Assembly (NCBI GenBank): GCA_945889495.1
Contig: CAMDBU010000015.1
Span: 1-60,341 of the forward strand
From: Syntrophobacter sp. SbD2
GTDB taxonomy: Bacteria; Desulfobacterota; Binatia; UBA9968
Direction of reading: 5' to 3'
DNA length: 60,341 bases
A program made the position numbers and the translations under genes. The notes beneath the pieces are model-generated. The model had not been told where the DNA came from and did no database searches. It saw nothing but the letters and a program-made list of their open reading frames with translations. Below, one piece after another: positions 1 through 6,837 of this stretch. Every line of letters starts with the position of its first letter. The stretch's first letter is position 1.

Positions 1-211
1 ATGTGGCAAAACGACGGGGAACGAGGCTAACCGAGCGTCAAAATAGATCGCTTGCCGCCCCAGGACGGGCATCTGGTTATTTTGTGAAGGAAAATATTGT
101 GCAAACAGTAACTACAATTTCAAGGGTGAGTTTTTAGAGGTTCCCTTTAGAAATTTCGTGCTCTTTCGGTGATTGAACGCGACTGCCTACGGCGATTGAG
201 AAGGAGTAGTC

Positions 212-766
212 ATGCCGTACATCAAAACGGTCCCGCCTTCCGAGGCGACCGGCAAACTCAAGGAAGTCTATGAAACCGCCGGCGGCCCGTCGGCGGCGCG
301 CGGCAAAGTCGCCATGGTGCGCCAGGTGCAGAGCCTCAATCCCGGCGCGCTCGCCGCCTGGAGCGATCTCGGCGCGGCAATCATGCTCGCGCCGTCGGGT
401 CTGACCCGGCGCCAGCGCGAGATGATCGCCACGGTGGTGTCGGCGACCAACCATTGCAGCTATTGAACCACCGCCCACGGAGAGGCTCTCCGTACCGAAA
501 CCCACGACGATCCCTTCGTTGAAGCGATCAAGCAAGACTATACCAAAGTAGACTTGCCGCCGGCCGAACGGGCGATGCTGGATTACGCGGTGAAGCTGAC
601 GGTGGCGCCGTCGAGCGTGAATGAAGCCGATATCACGGGCCTGCGCTCCCAAGGCTTCAGCGACCGCGATGTCTTGGACATCATCTACGTGATTTGCATG
701 TACAATTTCAACGACCGGTTAGCCGACGCGACTGGCATTAAGGGGCATGATTTTCTGAATGCATAA
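212..766 (+). CDS. AhpD-like carboxymuconolactone decarboxylase-family selenoprotein (CxxU)
   Basis: Peroxidase-related AhpD/CMD-fold protein of 184 residues. It starts at ATG 212 behind AAGGAG at 200-205. Reading is interrupted at codon 85 (464-466) by TGA, but the same frame continues for another 100 codons with clear family homology. The region around the stop reads NHCSY-TGA-TTAHGEAL, whereas the family motif is NxCxYCxxAHxxxL, so TGA stands precisely for the second redox cysteine, giving Cys82-Ser-Tyr-Sec85 with His89 as proton-relay residue. A hairpin fitting a bacterial SECIS lies 17 nt downstream. AhpD-fold proteins use this pair for thiol peroxidase or disulfide chemistry; a selenol would raise reactivity. 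A second selenoprotein candidate in this window supports Sec decoding. The alternative is a TGY-to-TGA mutation or sequencing error, which would not explain the hairpin. No partner gene is adjacent; an integron-like cassette cluster follows. Confidence 0.82.
477..493 (+). promoter_or_regulatory. SECIS-like hairpin for AhpD-like selenoprotein
   Basis: Seven perfect base pairs (ACGGAGA with TCTCCGT) close a three-base GGC loop at 484-486, with 17 nt between the UGA at 464-466 and the loop. Bacterial SECIS elements lie immediately after the UGA inside the coding region, with a small apical loop carrying a G in the first two positions and sitting about 16-37 nt from the UGA. This hairpin meets all three rules and has the same GGC loop as the hairpin in the GrdB-like gene at 30704-30726. 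Confidence 0.75.
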
Positions 767-888
767 GAGCGCGTGGCGCCGCTTAGTCGTGGTAGTGTGC
801 CCCTCGAAGGGAAAGTCGGCTTGTCGACATACCCCCAAGACTAACGCCAGGGCGGCGACTGTTGGGGCGGTAATCGCTCTAAGATGGG

Positions 889-1026
889 CTGTAACGTGTC
901 GTGCTTCAGCGGCGGGCGCCGCACGGTGCTGAGCGGCCGCGCCATCCACCAGCCAACATCGGGGCGCGGCCGCGACTTGTCAAACCAGGCCCTCGGCGCC
1001 CGTCCGCTGCAAGCACCTGGTTGGGC
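889..1026 (-). other. attC-like site of the SIR2-like cassette (attC-C)
   Basis: Read on the minus strand, the site starts with an R-double-prime-like GCCCAAC (1020-1026). Its two long arms at 995-1016 and 901-920 pair over about 20 bp, leaving two unpaired bases in one arm (one G, one A). Extra-helical bases in one arm are the strand-recognition mark of integron attC sites. The distal core (889-895, GTTACAG on the minus strand) is degenerate against GTTRRRY, so this is probably the decayed end of the array. Confidence 0.7.
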
Positions 1027-1044
1027 AGCGAACCTGGCACACTG

Positions 1045-2073
1045 CTAGCATGGCAACGGCGTACCTTCGTCTCTCAGGGCGACCTCTTGCGAGACCAAGG
1101 GAGCGACCCAGGCATGCAGAGCCGCGAGGTCATCGGTTGTGGGAAGCGGGTTGTCCTGACACGGTCGTTGCTGGAGGGTGGCAATCGCGAAGTGGTCGCA
1201 CGACCGACGGGCATGTTGGAACAGCCAGGTTGGGGCCGACGAGATGCCGTAGTGGGTTCGTACGAAGAAGGGCCGCCAGGTTTCCTCAACCTCCGCCTCG
1301 GGCTTGACGTCGATGATGTCGATCGCGGCAAGCTCGAGGGTCTGGTTCGCCTTCCAGGCGTCCAGCATGATTCCCTTCGCAGCGACATCCGATCGCGGTG
1401 CAGCGTATCCGAATATTGTTAGGATGTACGCATCCTCAATGGCGGCTCGAAGTTCGATCCACTCGTTCTGGATGAATGCGTTGCCCTCGTAGTCCTTGGT
1501 CCCAATAGGATAGAGAAGAGGAACGGGCATTAAAGCGCGGCCACAATGTGGACAGGAATGCTCGAGAAACCCCTTCTGCCGATGCTCAGTGCAGGCGCCG
1601 GCGTCTACATTGCCGTGAAGGAAGATCAGTCGCGGCAACTCGGCCAAATGGCGGTTGCGTTTGAACGCCTGAGCAAGGAGGGGGTCCCAATTGAAGGACG
1701 CGATGTAGTCTTTGGCCCGCAGCGAGAGCAGCAGCCTGTCGTACACTGTTGCGCGGTCTGGGATCACCATCGCGGCAAAGTACTCGCGGAGTCGTGTTTC
1801 GATTGCCCGTTGAACCGCCGCCTTGGAGGGATCGGCGGCAAGGCGCTCATAGACTGCCTCGAAATTCTGGCCTTGGCTGTAGCTGATCTTTGCGTCCCTC
1901 AGCAGAGGCTCTAGCGCCACGAGTTCGACCAGATCCGCCATCACCGGGAGCAGGCGCCCATTCGCGTCGCCCGTGGGACACGCCGCACGGCTGGCGCCCG
2001 CACCGAGAATAACCACGTGCTGTGATTCGCAGGCGTTCTTGTCAGCTCGGAGCCGCGGTAGTCGGCGTTGCAT
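1045..2073 (-). CDS. SIR2-like domain protein (integron cassette gene)
   Basis: 342-residue SIR2-like protein. GAGAS at residues 24-28 fits the NAD-binding start of the fold, FNWD at 127-130 matches the conserved Asn/Asp region, HGN at 153-155 supplies the catalytic-type histidine, and GYAAPRSD near 222-229 fits the nucleotide-binding strand. CPHC at 174-177 with the nearby CTEH suggests a structural zinc site, as in sirtuins. SIR2-like proteins of this type include NAD-depleting effectors of prokaryotic defence as well as uncharacterised enzymes; which applies here is not shown by sequence. The gene starts 18 nt after the core of one attC-like site and ends just before another, so it occupies one cassette. 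It is transcribed in the same direction as the two other cassettes. Confidence 0.75.
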   Translation of the reverse strand: MQRRLPRLRADKNACESQHVVILGAGASRAACPTGDANGRLLPVMADLVELVALEPLLRDAKISYSQGQNFEAVYERLAADPSKAAVQRAIETRLREYFAAMVIPDRATVYDRLLLSLRAKDYIASFNWDPLLAQAFKRNRHLAELPRLIFLHGNVDAGACTEHRQKGFLEHSCPHCGRALMPVPLLYPIGTKDYEGNAFIQNEWIELRAAIEDAYILTIFGYAAPRSDVAAKGIMLDAWKANQTLELAAIDIIDVKPEAEVEETWRPFFVRTHYGISSAPTWLFQHARRSCDHFAIATLQQRPCQDNPLPTTDDLAALHAWVAPLVSQEVALRDEGTPLPC

Positions 2074-2090
2074 CGATGCTCGCGTTCGCT

Positions 2091-2190
2091 GCCCAACGAC
2101 CAGCCTCAGCCGCCGCAGCCTAAACGAATCTTTTCACGTTCAGCAGGAACCGCTCGCAGGCTGCGGTCGGCCTGGAGGCTGTTGTTAGCC
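2091..2190 (-). other. attC-like site between cassettes (attC-B)
   Basis: On the minus strand it runs from GGCTAAC (2184-2190) to GTTGGGC (2091-2097), matching the two outer core boxes. The inner arms at 2159-2181 and 2101-2120 pair over 20 bp with three extra-helical bases in one arm only (C, G, A). It lies 7 nt after the stop of the gene at 2198-2911 and 18 nt before the start of the SIR2-like gene, which is where an attC belongs. Confidence 0.85.
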
Positions 2191-2197
2191 AACGCCC

Positions 2198-2911
2198 TCA
2201 ACGGCCACCAGCCACTTCCATCCGAAACCCGAAATGTGCTCCGGAGAGAAAATCTGCTGTCTTTGTCAATGCTGCTTTTAGTTCCTCAAGACGAGCCCCA
2301 TCAACATATTCATAGATTTTAGTTTGGCCGTCCTTCTCTTCTTCCTCGACATATACTTTCATGGGCTTACCAGTCAAACGTACTCTTTCGAGGATCTCTT
2401 CAACAGAGTTCTCTTGAAAATCTGACTTTATGTGATCTTTTGAGATTTTTCCGAGCGTGGGATAGCGAAAGAAGGTGCTCGTTGCATCTCCGGATTGGAT
2501 CGTCTCGATCCACGTATCGAGTTCTTGAGGAAAAGAATCCCAGTCTGTGTTGCCGAGAGCATTTATCCGATCTTTTTGTTCATGTATGAGGTGTTTCAGG
2601 TAGACATAGAGATCACCAATATTGTGAAGACGGTCCAAATACCTCAATTCGTCGCCAATCTTCAGCCGTGGCCGAGCATCATCTTTACCCTCGGTCCACG
2701 GTAGATAGAGACGGCGGTGAACTACGACTATCATGGACTTCAGATAGAGTTCGATAGCGTGTCGGTAGAGGTAGCAAATAGGAATCTTTGCATGGAGAAA
2801 CCGACTGCCGTTTATACTTTCGGATAAGCGATCTGCTGCCTCTTTGAAAGCTTCTCCCGTTGCCCCGAGACCGTCGTCATAGTGTTGATGGATGGGTTTG
2901 AATTCATACAT
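2198..2911 (-). CDS. hypothetical cassette protein, HEPN-like N-terminal region possible
   Basis: 237-residue protein of unknown function and lower GC than its neighbours, a common trait of recently captured integron cassettes. No secretion signal or membrane segment is visible; it is predicted soluble, with many charged residues and an acidic stretch (VEEEEKDG) near residue 190. The segment YRHAIELYLKS around residues 50-60 resembles the R-x4-6-H helix seen in HEPN nucleases and in related hypothetical proteins that begin similarly, but this is only a visual match and no function is assigned. The start at 2911 lies 20 nt after the attC core at 2931-2937, and the stop precedes attC-B by 7 nt, so the ORF fills the cassette exactly. 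Confidence 0.7.
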   Translation of the reverse strand: MYEFKPIHQHYDDGLGATGEAFKEAADRLSESINGSRFLHAKIPICYLYRHAIELYLKSMIVVVHRRLYLPWTEGKDDARPRLKIGDELRYLDRLHNIGDLYVYLKHLIHEQKDRINALGNTDWDSFPQELDTWIETIQSGDATSTFFRYPTLGKISKDHIKSDFQENSVEEILERVRLTGKPMKVYVEEEEKDGQTKIYEYVDGARLEELKAALTKTADFLSGAHFGFRMEVAGGR

Positions 2912-2930
2912 GATACGAATCGTCCGTGTT

Positions 2931-3018
2931 GGCTAACGCCACGCTTCAGGCGCCGCCGATAGCCGCAGCGAGGAACGAGCGTAGGCTATTGGCGGTCGCT
3001 TGCAAGCGTTTGTTAGGC
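2931..3018 (-). other. attC site, canonical (attC-A)
   Basis: An 88-bp imperfect palindrome. On the minus strand it begins GCCTAAC (3012-3018) and ends GTTAGCC (2931-2937), both fitting the RYYYAAC/GTTRRRY cores. The inner arms at 2984-3009 and 2941-2964 pair over about 24 bp, with an extra-helical G and A in one arm and two mismatches. The start of the site (AACAAACGCTTGCAAGCG) is very like well-known mobile-integron attC sites. This is the best attC of the four. Confidence 0.92.
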
Positions 3019-3167
3019 CCCGCCCTGTGGACCGCGCCCGGCCTTGGCCCGTCTTGCCCCCGCCCTGGCCGCCAGGGACCGTGAGGCCCGCGCGTGGGTG
3101 GTACCCGCATGGCCGGGGGCTGGGGGGGAATGGCACGACGCTTCCGGCCCGTCCGCACCAGCTAAAG
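3019..3167. other. GC-rich spacer between cassette gene and attC-A
   Basis: About 150 bp of very GC-rich DNA with no convincing gene. A second GTTAGGC half-site (3167-3173) overlaps the stop codon of the upstream gene, but no partner GTTRRRY box is found on the minus strand before attC-A. It may be a relic of a lost cassette or simply the cassette's untranslated tail. Confidence 0.4.
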
Positions 3168-4247
3168 TTAGGCCGTCTTTCCACGACTGCCGGGGCGCCG
3201 CCAGTCACCCCGAAAGTAGGCAACGTGCTCGCGAAGCAGTCGCCCAATCGTGCCGATTTCATCTTTGACCTCCAAGGCTACTGTAGCCTTGTGCACAATC
3301 GGATCGAGTGTCGCAAGAGACTTGGTGATCCGAGCAACTGCAGGCCCATATTCGCTCATCAGCGGCTTGAAACAATATGCAAGTTTGCCGTCCAACTCAG
3401 CTTGGAGGTCGGCCAACTCCTCCGCTGGAGCTGGACGATCATAGGCGGCAAGATACTTCCTTACAGTTGTCCCGCCGTCGCGCTTCAGAAAGCGATTTCG
3501 CAGTTCGAGAATTCTGGGCAGATTCTTCTTGATGAACGGTACAAGGAACGCGTCTACCTCACGGTGCTTTCGAACGTTCTCGTAGAGAAGCTTCAAGTAA
3601 TCCTCCTGAGTCACGCGCCCTGACCGGAGGTCTCGCAGCGGCTCACGTTCGAATTCCTGGAGTTCCCTAAAAAGAGCCCCGAGGTTAGCAGGTAGTTCGG
3701 CAAAGATGTCGGGCGAGAGGGGTGTTTCCCTCATCGCAACGTTCAACACGTCAACGGCTGAATCCTTGAGAGCGACCGGCAGCGGATCATTGAGGCGAGA
3801 AAACTGCCAGTCATAGAGGACCAGCTTGTGTGTTTCAAGAAAAGGCTTGAGCAAGTCTTGCCGCGTTTGCGCGAACAGCTGCTCGTCGTAAGGCTGATAG
3901 TTGAGCGCGAGCACGTCGTCCACCGACGTTCCTTGGTTCGCCCGGGCGAAGTCGCGCGCAACTCGGTCGGTGGGAAGGCTGTGCCGAACCTCAAGGGGTT
4001 TGATGATGCAATCGTACTTTGTGCTCGCCAGGTCGGAAAAGAGCTTCGAGTTGCTCCAACCCATTACTTCCGCTGCGTGTTCCTCGCCGCGCAGCCCATT
4101 CTTGTCGCAATAGATGTGTTCGAAAAGAATGAGCGCCCAAGGTTGTCGCGAGAAGAGCTGGTTTGGAAGCCCGGCGGGAATGCCATTCGTGACGAGATAG
4201 AGGTGTTCCCACGAAGCGAGGTAGAGCCCACATTCTTCAATAGCCAT
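3168..4247 (-). CDS. hypothetical cassette protein
   Basis: 359-residue protein not recognised. It appears soluble and mostly helical, with several charged amphipathic stretches in the C-terminal half (for example around residues 190-290) that could form coiled coils. It has no signal peptide, no membrane segment and no obvious catalytic motif. The start at 4247 lies about 25 nt after a GTTAGGC core (4273-4279, minus strand), and the stop TAA is embedded in a second GCCTAAC box at 3167-3173. Position and orientation make it the first gene of the cassette cluster. Its two cassette neighbours are a SIR2-like gene and another unknown, so a defence or stress role is possible but not supported directly. 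Confidence 0.65.
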   Translation of the reverse strand: MAIEECGLYLASWEHLYLVTNGIPAGLPNQLFSRQPWALILFEHIYCDKNGLRGEEHAAEVMGWSNSKLFSDLASTKYDCIIKPLEVRHSLPTDRVARDFARANQGTSVDDVLALNYQPYDEQLFAQTRQDLLKPFLETHKLVLYDWQFSRLNDPLPVALKDSAVDVLNVAMRETPLSPDIFAELPANLGALFRELQEFEREPLRDLRSGRVTQEDYLKLLYENVRKHREVDAFLVPFIKKNLPRILELRNRFLKRDGGTTVRKYLAAYDRPAPAEELADLQAELDGKLAYCFKPLMSEYGPAVARITKSLATLDPIVHKATVALEVKDEIGTIGRLLREHVAYFRGDWRRPGSRGKTA

Positions 4248-4272
4248 CGCCTTCTCCCTCGATTTCGATGTG

Positions 4273-4362
4273 GCCTAACTATTAAGTGAACCGCCGCAAT
4301 CTCCAAAAAATACCGGTCAGCATATCCCGGCGGCGGTTTCGTTCATAAATCTCAAATTAGCC
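4273..4362 (-). other. degenerate attC-like site upstream of first cassette (attC-0)
   Basis: The core GTTAGGC (4273-4279, minus strand) is intact. The arms AACCGCCGC (4289-4297) and GCGGCGGTT (4330-4338) pair perfectly over 9 bp and continue weakly outward to an ATTAGCC box (4356-4362) that differs from GTTAGCC by one base. It could be a decayed attC or, less likely, the edge of an attI site. No integrase gene is found beyond it in 4363-4580, where I see nothing else apart from the start of the LLM duplication at 4525. Confidence 0.5.
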
Positions 4363-4524
4363 GCAATATCCATCTGATACCTTATCTTGTCAATCTTAGC
4401 CTCGCCGGAAAAAGCCGACCGGCGCGGCGGGGTATCTCGCTATTAATTGGCGGCGTATCTCGGCTAGATACGGGGGCCTTTCTTGGTTGGGCTGTTAGTT
4501 TAGCCGCTTCTCGGTCCTGATTTC

Positions 4525-4759
4525 GCTCTTGCCCCCCATCCCATTTCCGCAGTAAAGAATAAAAGCGAAGGAGCCCACCCATGAAATTCTCACTGTTCAT
4601 GATGCCGCTGCATCATCCGTCGGAGAGTCCGTCGCTGGCGTTTGACCGCGATATTTCGTTGATTCAGCTGGCCGACGAGTTGGGTTATGACGAGTGCTTC
4701 ATCGGGCAGCATCATTCGGGCGGGTGGGAGACCATGCCGGCGCCGGAGATGGCGTTGGC
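4525..4759 (+). repeat. direct repeat, copy 1 (LLM gene 5-prime region)
   Basis: A 235-bp segment nearly identical to 5467-5701 without length change (constant offset of 942 bp). It covers the upstream region, ribosome binding site and first 60 codons of the LLM gene. Most differences in the coding part are silent, so the copies diverged under, or after, coding constraint. Confidence 0.9.
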
Positions 4760-4823
4760 GTGCTGCCTAGTCAAATGCCATCGCCAGTCAAATTGGGAGA
4801 ATCTAATGTTCGGGTTGTCTTGA
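4581..4823 (+). pseudogene. truncated LLM-class oxidoreductase, 5-prime fragment
   Basis: The first 60 codons (4581-4759) match the full LLM gene at 5523 almost residue for residue, including the start MKFSLFMMPLHHP and its GAAGGAG ribosome binding site. After codon 60 homology stops abruptly and about 20 unrelated codons lead to a stop at 4823. The fragment holds only the first beta-alpha units of the TIM barrel, so it cannot be an enzyme. It is best read as the remnant of a duplication whose 3-prime part was replaced or displaced when the toxin-antitoxin segment at 4846-5405 arrived. Confidence 0.85.
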
Positions 4824-4845
4824 TAGGTGCTGAGAATGGTTTGCT

Positions 4846-5067
4846 TCACGCTGCATAACGGATCACTTCGAGTTCTGCGCCTCCGTCCGATCGGGCGAGC
4901 AACGTGTCGATCCGTGCCATAACGGCATCTTCGATGAGATACTCTCGGCAGGCTTCACACTGTAAAACCGGTAATTGCTTTAGGATAACAATGCGATCTT
5001 CTGACAGCTTGAATGGTAAATCAGTGTTGACCGCATTCATAAGAGCGCCGCAAACCGTGCATTTCAT
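4846..5067 (-). CDS. YgiT-type zinc-finger antitoxin
   Basis: 73-residue protein with paired CxxC knuckles: CTVC at residues 3-6 and CEAC near 36-39, the zinc site of the YgiT/MqsA N-terminal domain. The start chosen is the ATG at 5067, because it precedes the first knuckle by one residue and overlaps the upstream toxin stop by four bases (ATGA), implying translational coupling. Proteins of this kind pair with DUF4258 toxins encoded just upstream, exactly the arrangement here. Usual antitoxin roles are toxin binding and autorepression; the latter is inferred. Confidence 0.8.
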   Translation of the reverse strand: MKCTVCGALMNAVNTDLPFKLSEDRIVILKQLPVLQCEACREYLIEDAVMARIDTLLARSDGGAELEVIRYAA

Positions 5068-5405
5068 CGGGACCTCCTGCGGGTTATTAGATCGGGTTCC
5101 CACTCCTCGGGGCTCGGATAGTACGCCGTGACAATTCGCACGTTCTGGCCTTCTACATCGGTACCAACCAGCACATGAAAAGCATCGGCTCCATGCCGCC
5201 CAAGGAGTAGATAACTCGGAAAGTATTTGTCCTCGGGATAGGCCTCAACGATCTCGTAACTGTCCAGTGCGGTCATAATCGTCTCGCGGCCAATAATCCG
5301 CTGCCACAATCGCATATTAACATGGTACGTCCAGAAAGTCCGGCCACCGCGAAGGCACTCGCGAATGAATGATAAGGGATCGTCGGGAAGCTTTCGATCG
5401 GCCAC
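5064..5405 (-). CDS. DUF4258-family toxin
   Basis: 113-residue protein starting at GTG 5405. The body fits the small RelE-like DUF4258 fold: an early helix with SFIRECLRGGR, a conserved HVNMRLWQR segment, then strands ending in VRIVTAYYPSPEEW, the typical DUF4258 C-terminal signature. DUF4258 proteins are predicted mRNA-interferase-type toxins paired with YgiT-like zinc-finger antitoxins, and the antitoxin follows with a four-base overlap. The longer open frame upstream of 5405 runs antisense through the LLM gene and is not used. The pair sits between duplicated copies of an LLM gene start. Confidence 0.75.
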   Translation of the reverse strand: MADRKLPDDPLSFIRECLRGGRTFWTYHVNMRLWQRIIGRETIMTALDSYEIVEAYPEDKYFPSYLLLGRHGADAFHVLVGTDVEGQNVRIVTAYYPSPEEWEPDLITRRRSR

Positions 5406-5466
5406 GGTTCTTATATAGCTGAAGTTTCTCGGATCGTCTAACGTTAATAAGCTAGGTGAGCCCGAT

Positions 5467-5701
5467 GCTCTTGCCCCCCATCCCATTTCCGCAGTAGAAA
5501 CTGAGGGAGAAGGAGCCCACCCATGAAATTTTCGCTGTTCATGATGCCGCTGCATCATCCGTCGGAGAGTCCGTCGCTGGCGTTCGACCGCGACATCTCG
5601 TTGATCCATTACGCCGATGAGCTTGGCTACGACGAGTGTTTCATCGGCGAGCATCACTCGGGCGGGTGGGAGACCATGCCGGCGCCGGAGATGGCGTTGG
5701 C
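5467..5701 (+). repeat. direct repeat, copy 2 (LLM gene 5-prime region)
   Basis: The partner of 4525-4759, at the start of the intact LLM gene. Together the two copies bracket a segment of about 700 bp that carries the toxin-antitoxin pair, as expected if a duplication accompanied the insertion. Confidence 0.9.
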
Positions 5702-6665
5702 CAAGGCTTCGGCGCAGGCGCATAGGATTAGGCTCGGCACTTCGGTGATCAGCGTGCCGTTTCACCATCCGTTTCAAGTCGCGGAGCGCATGGCGTTTCT
5801 TGATCACTTGACGCGGGGGCGGGCGATCTTGGGCGTCGGGCCTTGCGCGTTGGTGACCGACAAGATTCTTTTCGGTCTGCCCAACGAAAAGCTCTATCCG
5901 ATGATGGCGGAGTCGGTGGAGATCATCGTCAAGCTGCTCGAATCGCCCGATCCCATCGACTACGACGGCAAGTTTTGGAAGATCAAACAAATGCGCTTAC
6001 AGCTGCGCAGCTATCAGCAGCCGCGCATGCAGTTGGCGATCGCGTCGTCGGGGAATGCCATCAGTTTAGAGCTGGCCGGCAAGCATGACATGCTGTTTCT
6101 CGCGCCGGCGGGCAAGAACGTGCGCAACAATCAAACCAAGGCGGAGCAGTGGCTCAAGGTCGAAGCGATCGCCGCCAAGCATGGCCGGGTCGCCTCGCGT
6201 GACAATTGGCGCATCGCCACCTGCGTTTATCTGGCCGACAGCAGGGAAGAAGCCTGGCGCGATGTCGAGGCCGCCATCGGCCGCGACATGGAATACTTCG
6301 CCGCCATCGGCTTGAAAGCGCCCTACGAGTCCTACCCCGGCCAGCCCTTCAGCGAAATCACGCCGCGCTCGGGGGCCGACCGGCGCGACTGGATCATCGG
6401 CACGCCGGACGACGCAATCAAGCAGATCGAGCGCATGCAGGCGGAAGTGGGCGGCTTCGGCGGCTTGTTGTTAAGCACGCACGAATGGACCGGCACGGAG
6501 AAGATTCGCCGCTCGTATGAACTGTTCGCGCGCTACGTCATGCCGCATTTCCGTGGCCATACGTCGGGATATCACGATGAATGGCGGCGCATTCAGCAGG
6601 CGAATTCGAACGGCGGGTTCAAGCTCGAAGAGCTCGGTGCGCGCAGTAATCTGGCGATGAAGTGA
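5523..6665 (+). CDS. LLM-class F420/FMN-dependent oxidoreductase
   Basis: 380-residue bacterial-luciferase-like monooxygenase. The N-terminal strand MKFSLFMMPLHHP, the segment ECFIGEHHSGGWETMPAPE, RIRLGTSVISVPFHHPFQVAE and RAILGVGPC are hallmark stretches of the TIM-barrel family and shape the flavin pocket. Length fits the family. Members oxidise small organics with reduced flavin or F420; the substrate cannot be read from sequence. Start ATG 5523 has GAAGGAG nearby (5509-5515). It stands alone on its strand, with a haem-oxygenase-fold gene 170 bp downstream. A truncated second copy of its 5-prime end lies upstream at 4581. Confidence 0.88.
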   Translation: MKFSLFMMPLHHPSESPSLAFDRDISLIHYADELGYDECFIGEHHSGGWETMPAPEMALAKASAQAHRIRLGTSVISVPFHHPFQVAERMAFLDHLTRGRAILGVGPCALVTDKILFGLPNEKLYPMMAESVEIIVKLLESPDPIDYDGKFWKIKQMRLQLRSYQQPRMQLAIASSGNAISLELAGKHDMLFLAPAGKNVRNNQTKAEQWLKVEAIAAKHGRVASRDNWRIATCVYLADSREEAWRDVEAAIGRDMEYFAAIGLKAPYESYPGQPFSEITPRSGADRRDWIIGTPDDAIKQIERMQAEVGGFGGLLLSTHEWTGTEKIRRSYELFARYVMPHFRGHTSGYHDEWRRIQQANSNGGFKLEELGARSNLAMK

Positions 6666-6703
6666 GTGCGCTATCGCGGGATTATAGTGAAGACTCGGAC
6701 TAT

Positions 6704-6814
6704 CTCTCGCAAAGGCGCAAAGACGCCAAGTTGGGAAGGGGAAGATTGAAATTCCGACGAACAGTTTTCACACTCAATTTCCGAACTTTGCGGCCTTTGC
6801 GCCTTGGCGAGAGG
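6704..6814. repeat. STRR-like inverted pair (cgcaaag units)
   Basis: Degenerate units of CGCAAAG/CGCCAAG (6704-6734) are followed about 45 bp later by their inverted counterpart (6781-6814). The two arms can form a long imperfect hairpin between the LLM gene and the next ORF. It may act as a transcript end or as a mobile short repeat. Confidence 0.7.
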
Positions 6815-6837
6815 AAAATCCGATTCCGAGAGTGCTT

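Noticed and set aside
212-466. Treating the AhpD-like gene as two fragments or a pseudogene
   Set aside because: The frame is unbroken apart from one UGA at the exact catalytic position, followed by a SECIS-like hairpin.
4363-4580. Integron integrase or attI next to the cassette array
   Set aside because: No tyrosine recombinase motif was found in any frame up to the LLM fragment; the array is therefore called integrase-less.
5406-5990. Long N-terminal extension of the DUF4258 toxin
   Set aside because: The extension is antisense to the LLM gene; the family starts at about GTG 5405.
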